Under the pieces are notes generated by a model that saw only the letters and a program-made list of their open reading frames with translations, had not been told where the DNA came from and ran no database searches. A stretch of DNA of 64,000 nt, from assembly GCA_963082975.1 (NCBI GenBank), contig OY720345.1:59006528-59070527 (forward strand). The letters are read 5' to 3'. Position 1 is the first letter of the stretch, and each line of letters opens with the position of its first letter. Shown one piece after another: positions 23,908-35,018 of the stretch. The DNA is from Labia minor. Its lineage: Eukaryota > Arthropoda > Insecta > Dermaptera > Spongiphoridae. A program made the position numbers and the translations under genes.

Positions 23908-24090
23908 TGTTAGTTCGTGGCCCTGGATTCAAGTTTCAGGTCTAGCAAAGAAATTTATCTTTAACTGGAGCCTATGGGATTAAGTTCCATCCAGCTGCAG
24001 AGGATTCGTTGTATTGATCATACAACTGCATTACTCCGTCTAGGCAACAAAGGCGCTATCCTTTCTTAAGAGGAATAAAAGTCTGAGGTT
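23908..24090 (+). repeat. SINE family S copy
   Basis: A tRNA-like B box (GGATTCAAGTTTC, about 23925-23937) is followed by the family palindrome GTTGTATTGATCATACAAC (24008-24026), with one change from the consensus. The 3' portion is diverged from the copies at 10.8 and 11.1 kb. Confidence 0.65.
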
Positions 24091-25810
24091 TTTTATATCT
24101 TGTTTAAAAAAAAAATAGTGATCAATCCTAATAATAAAATCTCTAGTGAAATTCTCTTTTCCAGTGAATAAATCAATTAAATTAATGATTAATAATATAT
24201 AATATAGTTTCTAAGAATATACAATTTTGAAACAACTTGTAACCGAAGCGATTCAAAAAAAAAATTGGAATAAATTAAGGATTTAAAGAAAAACATGTGC
24301 TAGAATGTGTGTGTGTGAGAGGGAGAGAGAGAGAAATAATGCATTTCAAATGTAAAGCCGATTTTTAATACCCAAACTAAAGACCTATAATAATTCTTGA
24401 TTAAATTTTAATCAATATAGGACTATGCTATAACTAATCATGATCATAAAGATTATGAAAAATAAATTGAAATATTTTAATTATTCCAATATTTTCTCAT
24501 TTTAAAAAGATTAATATGAATATATTTAATATTTATTATATCTTGATGGATTTAAATAAAAACATAATAGCATATATATATATATTTTATTTTCAATTTT
24601 CAAAATAATTACATTCCTATAAATATGCTTATATTTATGATAGAACTATATTAAAATGAGATTTAGTTAAAATAAACTGTGGGAATTTGACATAGAATTT
24701 TTTATATTTGAAATTTATTAATATAATATATTAAATAACATGGAATTTATAATAACAATATTTCAGTTGATTTTCTTTTTTTATTTTTTATTTTAATCAA
24801 GATATAACCAACGTCCTTTTCATAATTAAATTAATTTGAAATAATTTCTGCTAAATTAATAGAAAAAAAACGACTCAAATCGTTTTGAATAATTTATCTC
24901 AATAGAAAATCTTCAAATTAATTAATATTATGATACACGAGATTCGATAAAATCTGTCGACACTCAATTAAGTCGATTTCTGATTGATTTCCATCAATTT
25001 TAGTAATCTTTCCATAAATTTAGAAAATGAAATTTTTTTAAATGCTTGATCATTAAAATTATTAAACAATTTTTTTTTTTTGTTCTAATTAATGAATTGT
25101 TTTGTTTGTTTTTGTTTATATTTATTTAATTTGAAAGAAAAGAATCAAAAAAAAAAAAAAATAGTGAGTTTAATAATTAATTATATGACCCTTCATAGGA
25201 CAGGTAGCATTTTCTCAGTAATAGAATGAGTATTTGAGTTGTTGAGTAGCTTGTCACATCCTGTATTATCCTTGAACTTTTTGCCATCTTATTCAGAGAG
25301 ATTGGAAACATATTATGTGAAGACATATCCCTCATTAATATATCTTCTGTATAAATAAAAGTAACGAGCTCAGATGTTTGTACATTTTATTTTAACATGG
25401 GATTTTTTAAAATTTTTTTTTATCTAGGGTAACAATTCTAATTAAAGTTTTTTATAGATTGAATTTTTCCTTGCTTCTTTCTTTAGATATCACTACAATT
25501 ACCACAATACCTTTTACTTTCAAGCTGTCTATTATTCTTTTTTTTATATTTTCCCACGAATACGACATAATATTTTCTTTATTGAAATTTGTAAAAATTG
25601 TACAGATGAATTTTTTTAGGTTTATTGAAATTAATAATTTATTAATCTCTTTTGTCCTGATTAGTTGTGCTAAAATAACTATTTGCATAGATAGTGACAC
25701 TGTCTACAAAATTTTAGTTCTTACTAATCCGATGTTTCTGGAAGAGGAAAGTAGTAAATTTTTAGAATATTTTTAATTTTTATTTGTGACTAATGTACAT
25801 TCTAAGTTCT
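24091..25810. other. AT-rich sequence without recognised genes
   Basis: A (GT)n(GA)n patch lies at 24307-24334 and a TA run at 24573-24584. Overlapping ORFs at 25452-25776 lie on opposite strands of the same A/T-rich stretch and have no recognisable domain. Confidence 0.4.
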
Positions 25811-26054
25811 AAGTGCATGATCCTATCAAACCGATTGCCACCTAAGCAGGTTAAAGGTGGTGTATGATCAGTACAACGGAATCTCTCAACTTTTATTTTG
25901 ATTTTCTTTTTATTTCACATAGCTCCCCATTTTGTTAACGTACGTGGACCTCGTTCTCATACACTCCAGCTAGAAAGAAATTAACTTGTCAGCCCTGAGA
26001 CTTGAGCCAGGAACCACGAGAGTGTGAGTCAAGCGTGTTAGGTCACAGACTGCG
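25811..26054 (-). repeat. SINE family S copy with tRNA-like head
   Basis: Read on the minus strand from 26054, this has the best preserved tRNA-like head in the family: an A-box-like GTGACCTAACACG followed by a B box GGCTCAAGTCTC (complement at 25997-26008). The family palindrome half lies at 25861-25877. The head shows that family S derives from a tRNA and that the other three copies are 5'-truncated or diverged. Confidence 0.7.
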
Positions 26055-26719
26055 TTAATAATTTTTTGAATATATTTCATAAATAAATTATTTATGATAT
26101 TTTCTTATGAAATTTTTTCTAAATATGGAAGTATAAAGGGACATTCCTATAAAAATGGACTAATCTTAAAAAAAATAATACTTTTTTAAAAAACAACTTT
26201 CAATATTTTTAAAATTCTATTTTTGTAAGTGTTTTTCATTAAAATATTTTATTATATAGGAAATACTTACTGAATTTCTTCTCTCTCCTACTCCATATTT
26301 ACCTCCATGAATTGAAACTATAGATATGTTACTTTTCATATATAATTACATTTTTATGTTGGATTTTGTTTGATGACTTTAAAGATGCTTTAATTTGATT
26401 TAATTATTTTTCACCAAATGTTGCCATCTATTATTAATATTATAATTCAGTGTTACAAAAAAATAAACACTTTTATTTGTATTTTAGTCATTCTGTTTAG
26501 AAAATCCTCTCCATCAATATGCATGTATATAAATTCTATCATATTATAATTTTATTATCTTTTTTGATATATTTTCAAAAAGTGGAATTTAATTAAGCAT
26601 CACCTTAAATTTATTATGTCTACAGTTTATAAAATATTATTTTATATACTATATAAACTTTATATGATCAATGAAAAAATTATAAAATTAATTAATTTTA
26701 TTTGCAAATTAATTTTTTT
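26055..26719. other. AT-rich sequence, nothing recognised
   Basis: A/T-rich sequence. The ORF beginning at 26616 starts in it and continues into the GC-richer block that follows. Confidence 0.4.
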
Positions 26720-27260
26720 CATTGGTCGACTAAATTCTGGCATCATTCATATGATAAGAGCGATTGAAATTCGAATGGGAAAGAGAAATAAAAACAGTAT
26801 AGAAGGAGAAGTGGAAAAAGGCCAAATTAATTATGACTACTCTAGTGACCGGTTCATTAAATTGTCAAACGGATGGCAAGGTTTCAGTAGCCGGTAATCA
26901 CAAGACTGGGCAAATGAGCAGTGGAAGAAGCTCTACCTGTCTTCCCAGAAACAACTTTAGCTTTCATTAGTTGTCCGCATGCATCAACATCCATCGAAAA
27001 AATAGACCTGGAAAGGGCACATTAAGTGCCTGGAATCATAAAAGTGGCCGAAAATCTAAATTATCTGGTAGATTAGTGATTCTAAGTGGTCGTAAAGGCC
27101 ACTGGCATGAGCATCAAAGGGTTAAGATATCGAGAACGTGGAGATCAAAGGAAGACCCCCCTAAAGCAAGAAGGACAGATGCCTAGGACAGCCTTTGGAA
27201 TCTCTCGCCCTTAAGTAGATCATTTGCAAAGCAAATCTATCAAAAGAGATCAAAAGAGAT
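26720..27260. other. GC-richer block of unknown nature
   Basis: Composition rises sharply against the surroundings. Two short frames are open on the plus strand: one ending at 26897 (tail GQINYDYSSDRFIKLSNGWQ) and 26971-27186 (basic, rich in K, R, G, H). Neither has a recognisable domain or convincing splice signals, and their codon content differs. No partner repeat was seen elsewhere in the window. It could be unique host sequence or a decayed transposon. Confidence 0.35.
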
Positions 27261-28301
27261 TGTTTAATCGAAATTTATTTATAATTAACCCATCGAGTAT
27301 ATATAATTCTAAAACATTACTCTAAAACAAAGCATTTAACACATGATAAATTGTATTATCCCAGAATCTTCATCATTGTTCATTCATTTTTAGGTATTCA
27401 ACAGAAACCCACTTTGATTTCGTTTAAAAATAATCATTGGATCAATTTAAATCTTGAAAAATATATCAATTCTCTACTACGACAATAAGAAGGAAGATCC
27501 AAGCCGAGATGTATTTTATTTATCATAAATAAAAGATTAAAATTGTATACATTTATTGTTTAGGTCTTTAGTCTTAATGTTTTTTTTTTCTTAAGATGAA
27601 TCCAGTTCATCATTAATATATGTATATATTATGTATATGTTACTGGCAAACTCCCAAGTGCAGTCAAACCAGCTTGGCTAAACAATCGTAAAAGTGCCGA
27701 GAGCATTTTAAGCAAAGTAAAAAATAATCTTTCATTTGGTCTAATTCTAATCCATGAAAATTCATTCGGGGAATTAAATCTGAATATTAAATTCGGTTAA
27801 GAGATTTAAAATATTTAGACATCTATGGAAATAATATTTAAAGAATTTCATATAAAGTGGTAGGTATTATTATATATAGAATTAATTATATATAGTGTTA
27901 TTATAGCATATGCTTCTTCTGCGAATAATGTATATATATATAATATGCATATTTTTGATATTTATTAAACTTGCAAGTAGTTTATAATATATATTATTAA
28001 ATTTTGCAAAGATAAAAATATATTCAATTACATTCATTACATCATTAATTAGTTATAAATATTTTCAAATAAAATTGACTTTACATTAATGGATAGTCTA
28101 TTTAGTTCAGTAGTTTGCAAGGAATTTTATATTTGTTTTTTTTTTTTTAGAACTACTAATTTAACTACTTAAATTGAACTAGTAAATTGATTTGACTATG
28201 AAAAAATACAATATTTATACAGAATAATTTTTCCATTGTTATTTTAAATTTACAATTTTATAATATTATTAAAATTTTAGAATTTTTTTGTTCATTTAAA
28301 C
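27261..28301. other. AT-rich sequence, nothing recognised
   Basis: A/T-rich with TA-type low complexity near 27890-27945. No gene is supported. Confidence 0.4.
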
Positions 28302-28584
28302 CAGGGGTGGCCAACCCGCGGCCCTCGGGTCGCATGCTGCCCGCCGTAAACATTTTTGCGGCCCGCGAGATTCATCACACTTTTATCATTATTATTATAT
28401 ATATATGTTTATATGTAAAAATAGTAAACATAATAAAAATTCATTATTTTTCAATTTGTCACACCAAACAATATCTATAATGGGTCTAAATCTAATTTAG
28501 GTATGTATAATTTTATAAGCGGCCCACAAAGTTATGATGCATTTCCAAAGTGGCCCGCAAGATCATTTGGGTTGGACACCTCTG
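28302..28584. mobile_element. hAT-like MITE, family M2
   Basis: The ends are CAGGGGTGGCCAACCCGCG and, inverted, GGGTTGGACACCTCTG. The 8-bp duplication ATTTAAAC is perfect at 28294-28301 and 28585-28592. Subterminal 'gcggccc' and 'gcggcccacaa' blocks are typical of this class. Length is 283 bp and it is non-coding. Confidence 0.95.
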
Positions 28585-29169
28585 ATTTAAACAATTATCA
28601 AGCCTTATTGAAAATCAAGGGAATATTTTTTGAAAAGCAATAGATTTATAAAATAATATTTTTGAATTTCAATTTGTTTTTTAAATTAAAGTTCAAAATA
28701 CTAAATTCTTTTGTTGTTTAAAAAAATAACATAATTGAAACTATAGTTCAATATGAGGACAATTATAGACAAATATTGTTTTTCAAAAATTAAAAAGAAC
28801 CAATATGGTTACATAATTACATTAGATTTATAAAATAAATGAATATATTTGAGAGACAATACAAAATAATTATTTCATAGTTTTTTAATATACGATTGAT
28901 CTGTAGGAAAAAAATTATAGCAAAATCTAGACATAAAATGAAAAATAATATAACAATTAAATAAAAAAAAATATATTAGTTATACATTACTTGATTATTG
29001 ATTTTGATTCAGTGAAAAAATCATAATGAATGAAAATTTAATCATAATAATAATAATAATAAAAGTTTAATATTAATTATAAATTATATAAATTTAAATG
29101 TTTAAATCACAATCTTTATTAACTTTATAAGAGTAGTATTTTTCTCTATTTACATAAATCAAAAGAATT
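28585..29169. other. AT-rich sequence, nothing recognised
   Basis: A/T-rich, with a short (ATA)n at 29046-29061. Confidence 0.4.
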
Positions 29170-29310
29170 CGAAATTTCTTGATCGCAGCAACCACATTCC
29201 TCCAAACATCCCTAACCTGAGTTACTCCTAAACAACTCCTATTTTCACCCTCCCGTTGCCTACCCACCGTCCTTGGTCTACTAACTAGTCTCTATCCTCA
29301 TCAGCACTAA
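29170..29310 (-). mobile_element. LINE 3' fragment, minus strand
   Basis: Complement of the LINE end: gatcgcagcaaccacattcc, then cctgagttact, then the complement of the RWVDN region (cctacccaccgtccttggtc). Truncated at about 29310. Confidence 0.75.
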
Positions 29311-29499
29311 ATATTTTATTTCACCAGAAGAGATTCTTATTTATTATTTAATTAATATTATTATATTATTATCTGTAATTTATTTATTTTTGTAACTATT
29401 ATTCACAATTGAAAACAATTCGAGAAAATATAAGAAGGGACGAATAAAAAGTAGAAGTATAAGTAGTTGTTTGTGTGTTTAAACTATATAAAGTGAAGA

Positions 29500-29608
29500 T
29501 TGGTACAGGTCAAAAGTGGGTCGAGAGATAGATAGATATATTTTAAGATTTAGTGGTTGTGGGCATGAACTTTGGATTTATTTAAGGACATCGAGATAGA
29601 TAGATAAA
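29500..29608 (+). mobile_element. Degraded LINE tail with two GATA tracts
   Basis: A poorly preserved LINE tail: gtggttgtgggcatgaac, a GAGATAGATAGATA end, and a second GATA tract at 29524-29539. Assignment rests on the order of motifs rather than close identity. Confidence 0.5.
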
Positions 29609-29867
29609 ACATCTTAGAATAGAAAGATGCTTACTAACAAAGACTTTTTCTATAAATGTCATGTTAGACCCCAAAATAAAGTTATATAGGGAGTAAAAGA
29701 TAACGATCTATCTGATATAATATTAAAGGAAAATATTGTCTTTTTAAAAAATTCCACCAATAAGATCTTGAAAATAAAACTAATATATCTAAAATTCAGT
29801 ATAAGTAAACAAATGTTAGAAAATTCACTTAAAATACTTTAACTTATGTATTTCAAAAATATTAAGA
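29609..29867. other. AT-rich spacer
   Basis: Nothing recognised between the LINE tail and the next MITE. Confidence 0.4.
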
Positions 29868-30154
29868 CAGAGTTTTCCAACCTGTGGGGCGCGCTCCCCC
29901 CCCTGGGGTCGCGAGACTGATGTTAAGGGGTATTAAAACCAATTATTTTTTCTAGAATCCATAACAATCTATAATGTTTTTGTTTAATTAAGTGTGTGGG
30001 GGTGTGAAATGTGTATGTGTTATTTTGTAACACATTAAATAAATTACTATATTATGAGTATTTATGAAATTAGATTATTACAAAAATTAAAGGGGGCGCA
30101 AGAATTTTTTTTTAAAAAAAGGGGGCGCCGGTACAGAAAGGTTGGAAACCACTG
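29868..30154. mobile_element. hAT-like MITE, family M3
   Basis: Left end CAGAGTTTTCCAACCTGTGG; right end AGGTTGGAAACCACTG inverted. The flanking 8-mers TATTAAGA and TATTAAGT match at seven of eight positions. GC-rich subterminal blocks (gggcgcgctcccccccc, aagggggcgcc) frame a T/A-rich body. The copy split at 48829-49817 belongs to the same family. Confidence 0.9.
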
Positions 30155-30967
30155 TATTAAGTACTTATATGTTAAAATTAACAGAAGCCAATATTTTTAA
30201 AAATTATTATTATTATTATTATTATATAATACTAGTTATATTTTAAATTTAACTATCATAGTCATTAATTTTTTTCCTGATTATTATCGATAGTAATAAA
30301 ATATTCATAAATAGGGAGATAATTTAATAATTACTGGCTTATATCCTAGGAACCTTAATATTATAAGGATGGTTTCTAATTGCCGAATTAAAATCATTTT
30401 ATTTTAAATATTTAAGTCTTGTTATAACGATTTAATATAAATTATTAAATTTATCCAGTGAAAAAATTTGAAATTATAATATTATATATATTAAAGAATG
30501 TCTCTAACATCTTTTATCTTTTATAGGCTTGAATTATCATTTTTATGGGTTTAGAATGTTAAATCTATATATTATAAGTTGACCTCCAGCAAGTAGTAAT
30601 TATCAAAAAGAAGGCTGATATTTGAAGAAAATTTTCAGAGTTATCTTTTTTTATATTTTTTGTTTTTTACTTGTAAAAAAATTTAATATTATTTAAAAAT
30701 ATTTTTAATTTTTAGTATAGAAAATACAATTTGAGAATTTCATATTTATTTTACATAAATTCATAAATAAAATATGAATTTTATAATAATAATATTTAAT
30801 TATATTATGTTATATATTTTTAATTTTAATTATATTTACTCTCACTAAATAAAGGTTTATTTCCAATATTATAAAACTTTAATATTAATAAAATAATATA
30901 AAATTGGATAAAGTAATTTGAAAAGTCAAATCAAAACATTTATAAGTAATAACATATGCATATAGAG
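30155..30967. other. AT-rich sequence, nothing recognised
   Basis: A/T-rich, with a short (TTA)n at about 30204-30224. Confidence 0.4.
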
Positions 30968-31180
30968 CAATGATTCTCAGCCTTTTTTTTTTACCGCGGC
31001 ACACTTTTAACGGTTTAAAAATTTGTCGGCACACAAAGAAAAAGTCTGATCCCATTATGAAAAAATTGAAAAAAAATCGGAAATGTTTAAGAGCCTCTTT
31101 ACATTTGGAAAATTTGGCGGCACATTTTGATAATCTCGCGGCACACAAAAGTGCCGCGGCACATTGGTTGAGAATCACTG
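30968..31180. mobile_element. hAT-like MITE, family M4
   Basis: The ends CAATGATTCTCAGCC and GGTTGAGAATCACTG are imperfect inverted repeats. Flanking 8-mers ATATAGAG and ATGTATAG match at six of eight positions. Repeated gcggcacac boxes lie inside each end (about 30995-31010, 31120-31165). Two ORFs of 72 and 97 codons cross it on opposite strands; both are accidents of the element. Confidence 0.85.
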
Positions 31181-31599
31181 ATGTATAGCCTTGTGCTTAA
31201 TTATGTGTAAATTTGTATAAATAAACGAATTCTAAAAATTAAAAAAAAACAATATTGTAAAATTAAAATAAACAAATAATTAAAAATTAATGAAAAACAT
31301 ATAATATAATAATAACATATAATAACAAATTTGTTCTTGTTTAAAAATAATAGAAAATGTGGAAAAGTTTCTAAAAAAAATTTTGTAATTAGATTAAACA
31401 ATAGTAAATAATAAACAGTATAAAAAAGTAAATAAAAATAAGATTAGGATGGACAAAAAAACAAATTATTAATAAAATCAGGGGGGGGGGGGGTTCATAT
31501 CGAGGAATAACCAATAAATTAAATAAATAGTAAATTAACACATCGCGTAGGTTACATGTCACAGAAGTAGGTATTTTCTGTGTAGGGAAAACAATTGAA
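31181..31599. other. AT-rich sequence with G13 tract
   Basis: A/T-rich, then thirteen Gs at 31481-31493 followed by a mixed-composition stretch (31496-31600). Confidence 0.45.
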
Positions 31600-31735
31600 A
31601 AACGATCAGGTAAATAGATTAAGAAGATGTCCAGGAGACACTATAAACGTTGTTGTGTTGAAGATAGGAGAGGCTAAGAAATGAATGGATGGTTGTAGGA
31701 ATGAGGTTGCTGCAGTCACAAGATTATTAAAGGAG
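31600..31735 (+). mobile_element. Degraded LINE fragment
   Basis: Plus-strand remnant with aagataggagaggct and tgtaggaatgaggttgctgc boxes matching the C-terminal end of the main LINE. The GATA tail is lost. Confidence 0.5.
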
Positions 31736-32037
31736 GACAATCAAATTAGATTTTGTTTGTTTAATTTATATTAAATCTAATTAAAAAAAAAAAAAAAAAG
31801 AAGGTTAATAATTTTCAATTAAGACGATGTAATATAAAATAAATTTAGGGTAAACCTAATTACCCTTGTATGGCTGATTGAAGAAATGTATTTTAATATG
31901 ATTAATTTTCATAATTAATTTTCATCATACTCTAAATTAAATTATGACTGGTAAAAAATATTGAATCATCATCTTCTATACAATTCAATCAATTTTTCCA
32001 TTCGAGATAACATCTTTGAAAACCGATGCCTTGCTAT
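31736..32037. other. AT-rich sequence
   Basis: A run of about 17 As lies at 31783-31799. Nothing else was recognised. Confidence 0.4.
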
Positions 32038-32460
32038 TTAATTAAATATTTCTTTCCTATTTCCAGGAGCTCCCGAAGGCATTCCCACCAGATAACCACC
32101 TGATGGAATTTTTTTTCCATGTTTTTTTATTTCCTTCTCTATATTTATTTTTGAGTGCTTGGCGAGAGGGAATTGGTGATGGCCTCTGAACCTCGTTAGC
32201 GTCATCTTGTAGAGATGACAGATCCAGTGTATATTGGATTCCAGAAGTAACATCAAACCCGAGTAGACGAGAGGGGGGGGGGGAAGCAACTTAAGAGGAA
32301 GCAGGATCGGCAATTTATTTATATTTGTCTTTCAGTGAGGGGAACCAATCAAGATGGCAAAATTCAATTCCTTGCTCTTTTTATTATTCCTGGGAAGATC
32401 ATTTACAATTCTGACATCTTAATCTATTCCCCCCTCTTTCGTATCATGTAAAGAAGTCAG
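32038..32460. other. Mixed-composition block, possible unique host sequence
   Basis: This block is less A/T-biased than its surroundings. It holds two pyrimidine-rich AG acceptors on the plus strand (…tttccag at about 32066 and …tctttcag at about 32335) and a G11 tract (32273-32283). The minus strand is open for 91 codons (32038-32313) but shows no domain. A 22-residue frame, MAKFNSLLFLLFLGRSFTIL.., lies at 32354-32422 in good start context and looks like a secretory leader; it is too short to call. Confidence 0.3.
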
Positions 32461-33060
32461 TTTTGATCTAATTTCGATTTCATTTATGCGGACGTTTTTA
32501 AAAAGAGATTAATATTTTTGAAAAGTATTTTGCAATCGGAAGTGAATTTCAATTTCCTGTGCGTGGTAAAGATATTCCAATTCAAGTTAGAACAACTTTT
32601 GTCGTTATATTTGCTGTTATGTAAAACTTGTTTGAGCTCAGCACGAAAAAAGTTCTGGACAAGTTTTCTTTATGTATCCTGACAAAAATAATCATTTTTT
32701 TTTTTACGAAGAGTTTGTATCATCTCAAATATAGAGACGTAAAGTGTACCTTCTTGAGATTATTATTTATTTTATTTTTTTTTTTACTCTTTTTTTTACT
32801 ATACCAAATGAAGATTACTTCAAAATGCAATTTTCAAACTTTATTCATGAAAGGGAAAAGACGGGATGCCTTTAGACTCCTTCCCTTCTATGATACCCTT
32901 CATAATAGAATGTACTCTTCGTTTTTTTTTTTATCAAAACCTCTCATCATAATAGTCAATATTTATTCTTTCAAAGCAATTGAAGTTTCCATTAAAGTAC
33001 CCTTCTTAATGAATCAATCCTTAAAAAAATAAATATAAGTAATTATTTTTTTTTTCTTAG
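32461..33060. other. AT/T-rich sequence upstream of a candidate exon
   Basis: The 134-codon ORF at 32628-33032 is dominated by F, L, I and K from T-rich sequence and has no domain. It ends just before a long T-tract and an AG acceptor at 33059-33060, so the stretch reads more like an intron than a gene. Confidence 0.35.
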
Positions 33061-33172
33061 AGTATGTCTTTCATCATCATCGTCTCATTAAGATGAAAAT
33101 ACTTGGTATAAGAAAACTTCCCCAGGAGCTGACATCTGCTATGTTTGTCCATGACGGTCAAAAGAATCCTAA
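33061..33172 (+). CDS. Candidate coding exon, function unknown
   Basis: A 112-bp block is framed by a strong acceptor (T-run then CTTAG at 33056-33060) and a near-consensus donor (AA|GTGAGT at 33171-33178). One frame is open across it (phase: two bases carried in), ending KLPQELTSAMFVHDGQKNPK; the other two plus-strand frames are closed. Composition is less A/T-biased than the flanks. I do not recognise the peptide. The neighbouring exons are not identifiable, so it is either an isolated exon of a gene with very long introns or a chance pairing of splice signals. Confidence 0.35.
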
Positions 33173-33608
33173 GTGAGTGGAACATTCATACAGGAGTCCG
33201 ACCACCCGGAGTGTTAAGAGAATAGAAAATTAAAATTATTCAAATATTTATTTAAAAAACTAATTAAAATTGTTTAATAAGCTCATAAATTTCGACTCTG
33301 GAGTTCGTTGGAAGATACATGTGCCCCTGAACAAATATACTATTTATAATAATAATTCTCATAATATTTGTAGATATATCTCAACAAAAATATAAACATA
33401 ATCTTTGAATTGTATGCTACAAGAATATATTTTGCCAACATGCTAATAAAATATATTCTACTAATTAAAAAAATAATTTCTCTTATTCGTTTGGTAAATT
33501 TTTTATTGATAATTTTATATTGTTGTATAAATATACGGTAACACTCATCCAATCGTATCAAACGAACATGTGCTTAAAACGTGACATTTCAGATAAATTC
33601 GTTGTTAA
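33173..33608. other. AT-rich sequence after candidate exon
   Basis: Intron-like A/T-rich sequence. Bases 33180-33220 keep mixed composition (gtccgaccacccggagtg). No further exon was found. Confidence 0.35.
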
Positions 33609-34134
33609 TCTGGAGTGTCTCCACTCGACTATCTCGCAAATTTGAGTTGGATTAATTAACATATATTATATTTAAATTAAATTTAATTAATTGTAAATTA
33701 AAATTAATAAATAATATTTATTAAACCAACGCGTGTTTGGCTCTTTGTTAATGGCACCACGTCAGGTATTGGCGCGTGATTTGCAGTCAACGTGTTAAAA
33801 AATTAATTCCGGTACTTTCAGCGATTTAATCAAGTTAAAATTCTATATATAGCAGTTTTATACAATTTTTAATCTTGTGAACAACTATCAAACCTATATC
33901 TTTATTTTTACGGTGAGTTTAGAGAAAAAAAAATGAATACATGGTAGGTACCCTCTTCAGGATGAGCTACATTTCTCAAAAGTTGATAGAAAACTACAAA
34001 TTTTGAATAATGCCCATGTACCAAATTTCATTATTCTAGTTCTTACCGCTTTTGCGTAATCTTGTAAAAATACACACACACACATACACACATACTTTTC
34101 TCAACCTTAGAGAAAATTTCACTGGGGAGATGGT
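33609..34134 (-). mobile_element. HINE-B element
   Basis: Reverse copy from TCTGGAGTGTCTCCACTCG at 33609 to GGGGAGATGGT at 34124-34134 (5' arm, three changes). The (CA)n microsatellite spans about 34072-34092. The segment between the microsatellite and the arm is shortened relative to 41707-42283. Confidence 0.8.
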
Positions 34135-34400
34135 AAAAAGGTATAAATAAGATAAAATTTCTGCAAAAATATTTTATTATAATTATTATAATTTTTATTG
34201 TTATCATATATATATATATATATATAGATTGATCAGTAGATTTATAGATTTTCACAATATGATCTATGATTTTTTTAATTTTATAGTATTATATTATAAT
34301 GTGTGAAGATATTTTATTTACTCAGAAAATAAACTCAAACTTGGATTTTTTTAAATATAGGTATTAATAACAATATACATTTTAAGATTATTCCTTTTTT
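34135..34400. other. AT-rich spacer with TA microsatellite
   Basis: A (TA)n run at 34206-34226 and an ACACAC-derived ORF on the minus strand; no gene. Confidence 0.45.
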
Positions 34401-35018
34401 ACCGACCGACGATAGTTAAGAAGGTATTGTATTCACACCAAATTTCACATGTGGAGATTTTTACATATCTCCACGAATCATGCGTTTTCTTAACAGAAAA
34501 AAGTATTTTTAGCATGATGTCTGTCCGTCCGTCCGTATAGATGTGTACAGCCTGAACGGCTAAACCGATTTTGATGAAATTTGGTATATTTACTTAATGC
34601 ATCAGTGGGATGAATTGGTCAACTTTTGGTGCAATTCCGGAAACCGGAAGTGGTAGTATTAGCGATCGACGATAGGAAGGGAAGGGTTATTTTCGTACCA
34701 AATTTCACATAAGGAGATTTTTTACATATCACCACGAATCATGCACTTTGTATTGGTTTTATTCTCGAGAAAAATCATTTTTATTAGTTTTTTTCTTAAT
34801 TTAAAATTATATGGCGTCATCCAGCCATTCATGACGTCACAGCCTGGTCTTACATATATATTATAAATAAAATAAAATTAAAAATATTTATGTTATATGC
34901 CTATCTGTTTTTTATTACATTAATCGATATATTAAAATTATTTGAAATTGTTTCTGTAGCTGGAAATTAATTTATTTCAAACCGTCGGTCGGTTCGGACC
35001 TGGCCACAGGTCAACTTA
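34401..35018 (+). mobile_element. HINE-A element, full length
   Basis: A good type copy. The 5' arm ACCGACCGACG (34401-34411) follows six Ts. The (GTCC)n microsatellite is at 34520-34537. The core is cgattttgatgaaatttgg. A TTCCGG-AAA-CCGGAA palindrome overlaps ACCGGAAGTG (34643-34652). A second, diverged copy of the head module runs from 34662 to 34745. TGACGTCA lies at 34832-34839 (the first box is mutated to TGGCGTCA). The 3' arm CGTCGGTCGGT is at 34983-34993, then the hairpin GACCTG-GCCA-CAGGTC (34997-35012) and AACTTA. It is non-coding. Confidence 0.88.

Noticed and set aside
25452..25776. Overlapping 82- and 105-codon ORFs
   Set aside because: They are opposite-strand readings of the same AT-rich stretch, with no domain or splice support.
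30885..31188. Two ORFs with C/A/K-rich peptides on opposite strands
   Set aside because: They arise from repeated gcggcacac boxes in a hAT-like MITE.
32628..33032. 134-codon ORF as a gene
   Set aside because: It is made of F, L, I, K from T-rich sequence, has no domain, and leads into a splice acceptor; long chance ORFs are expected in such biased DNA.
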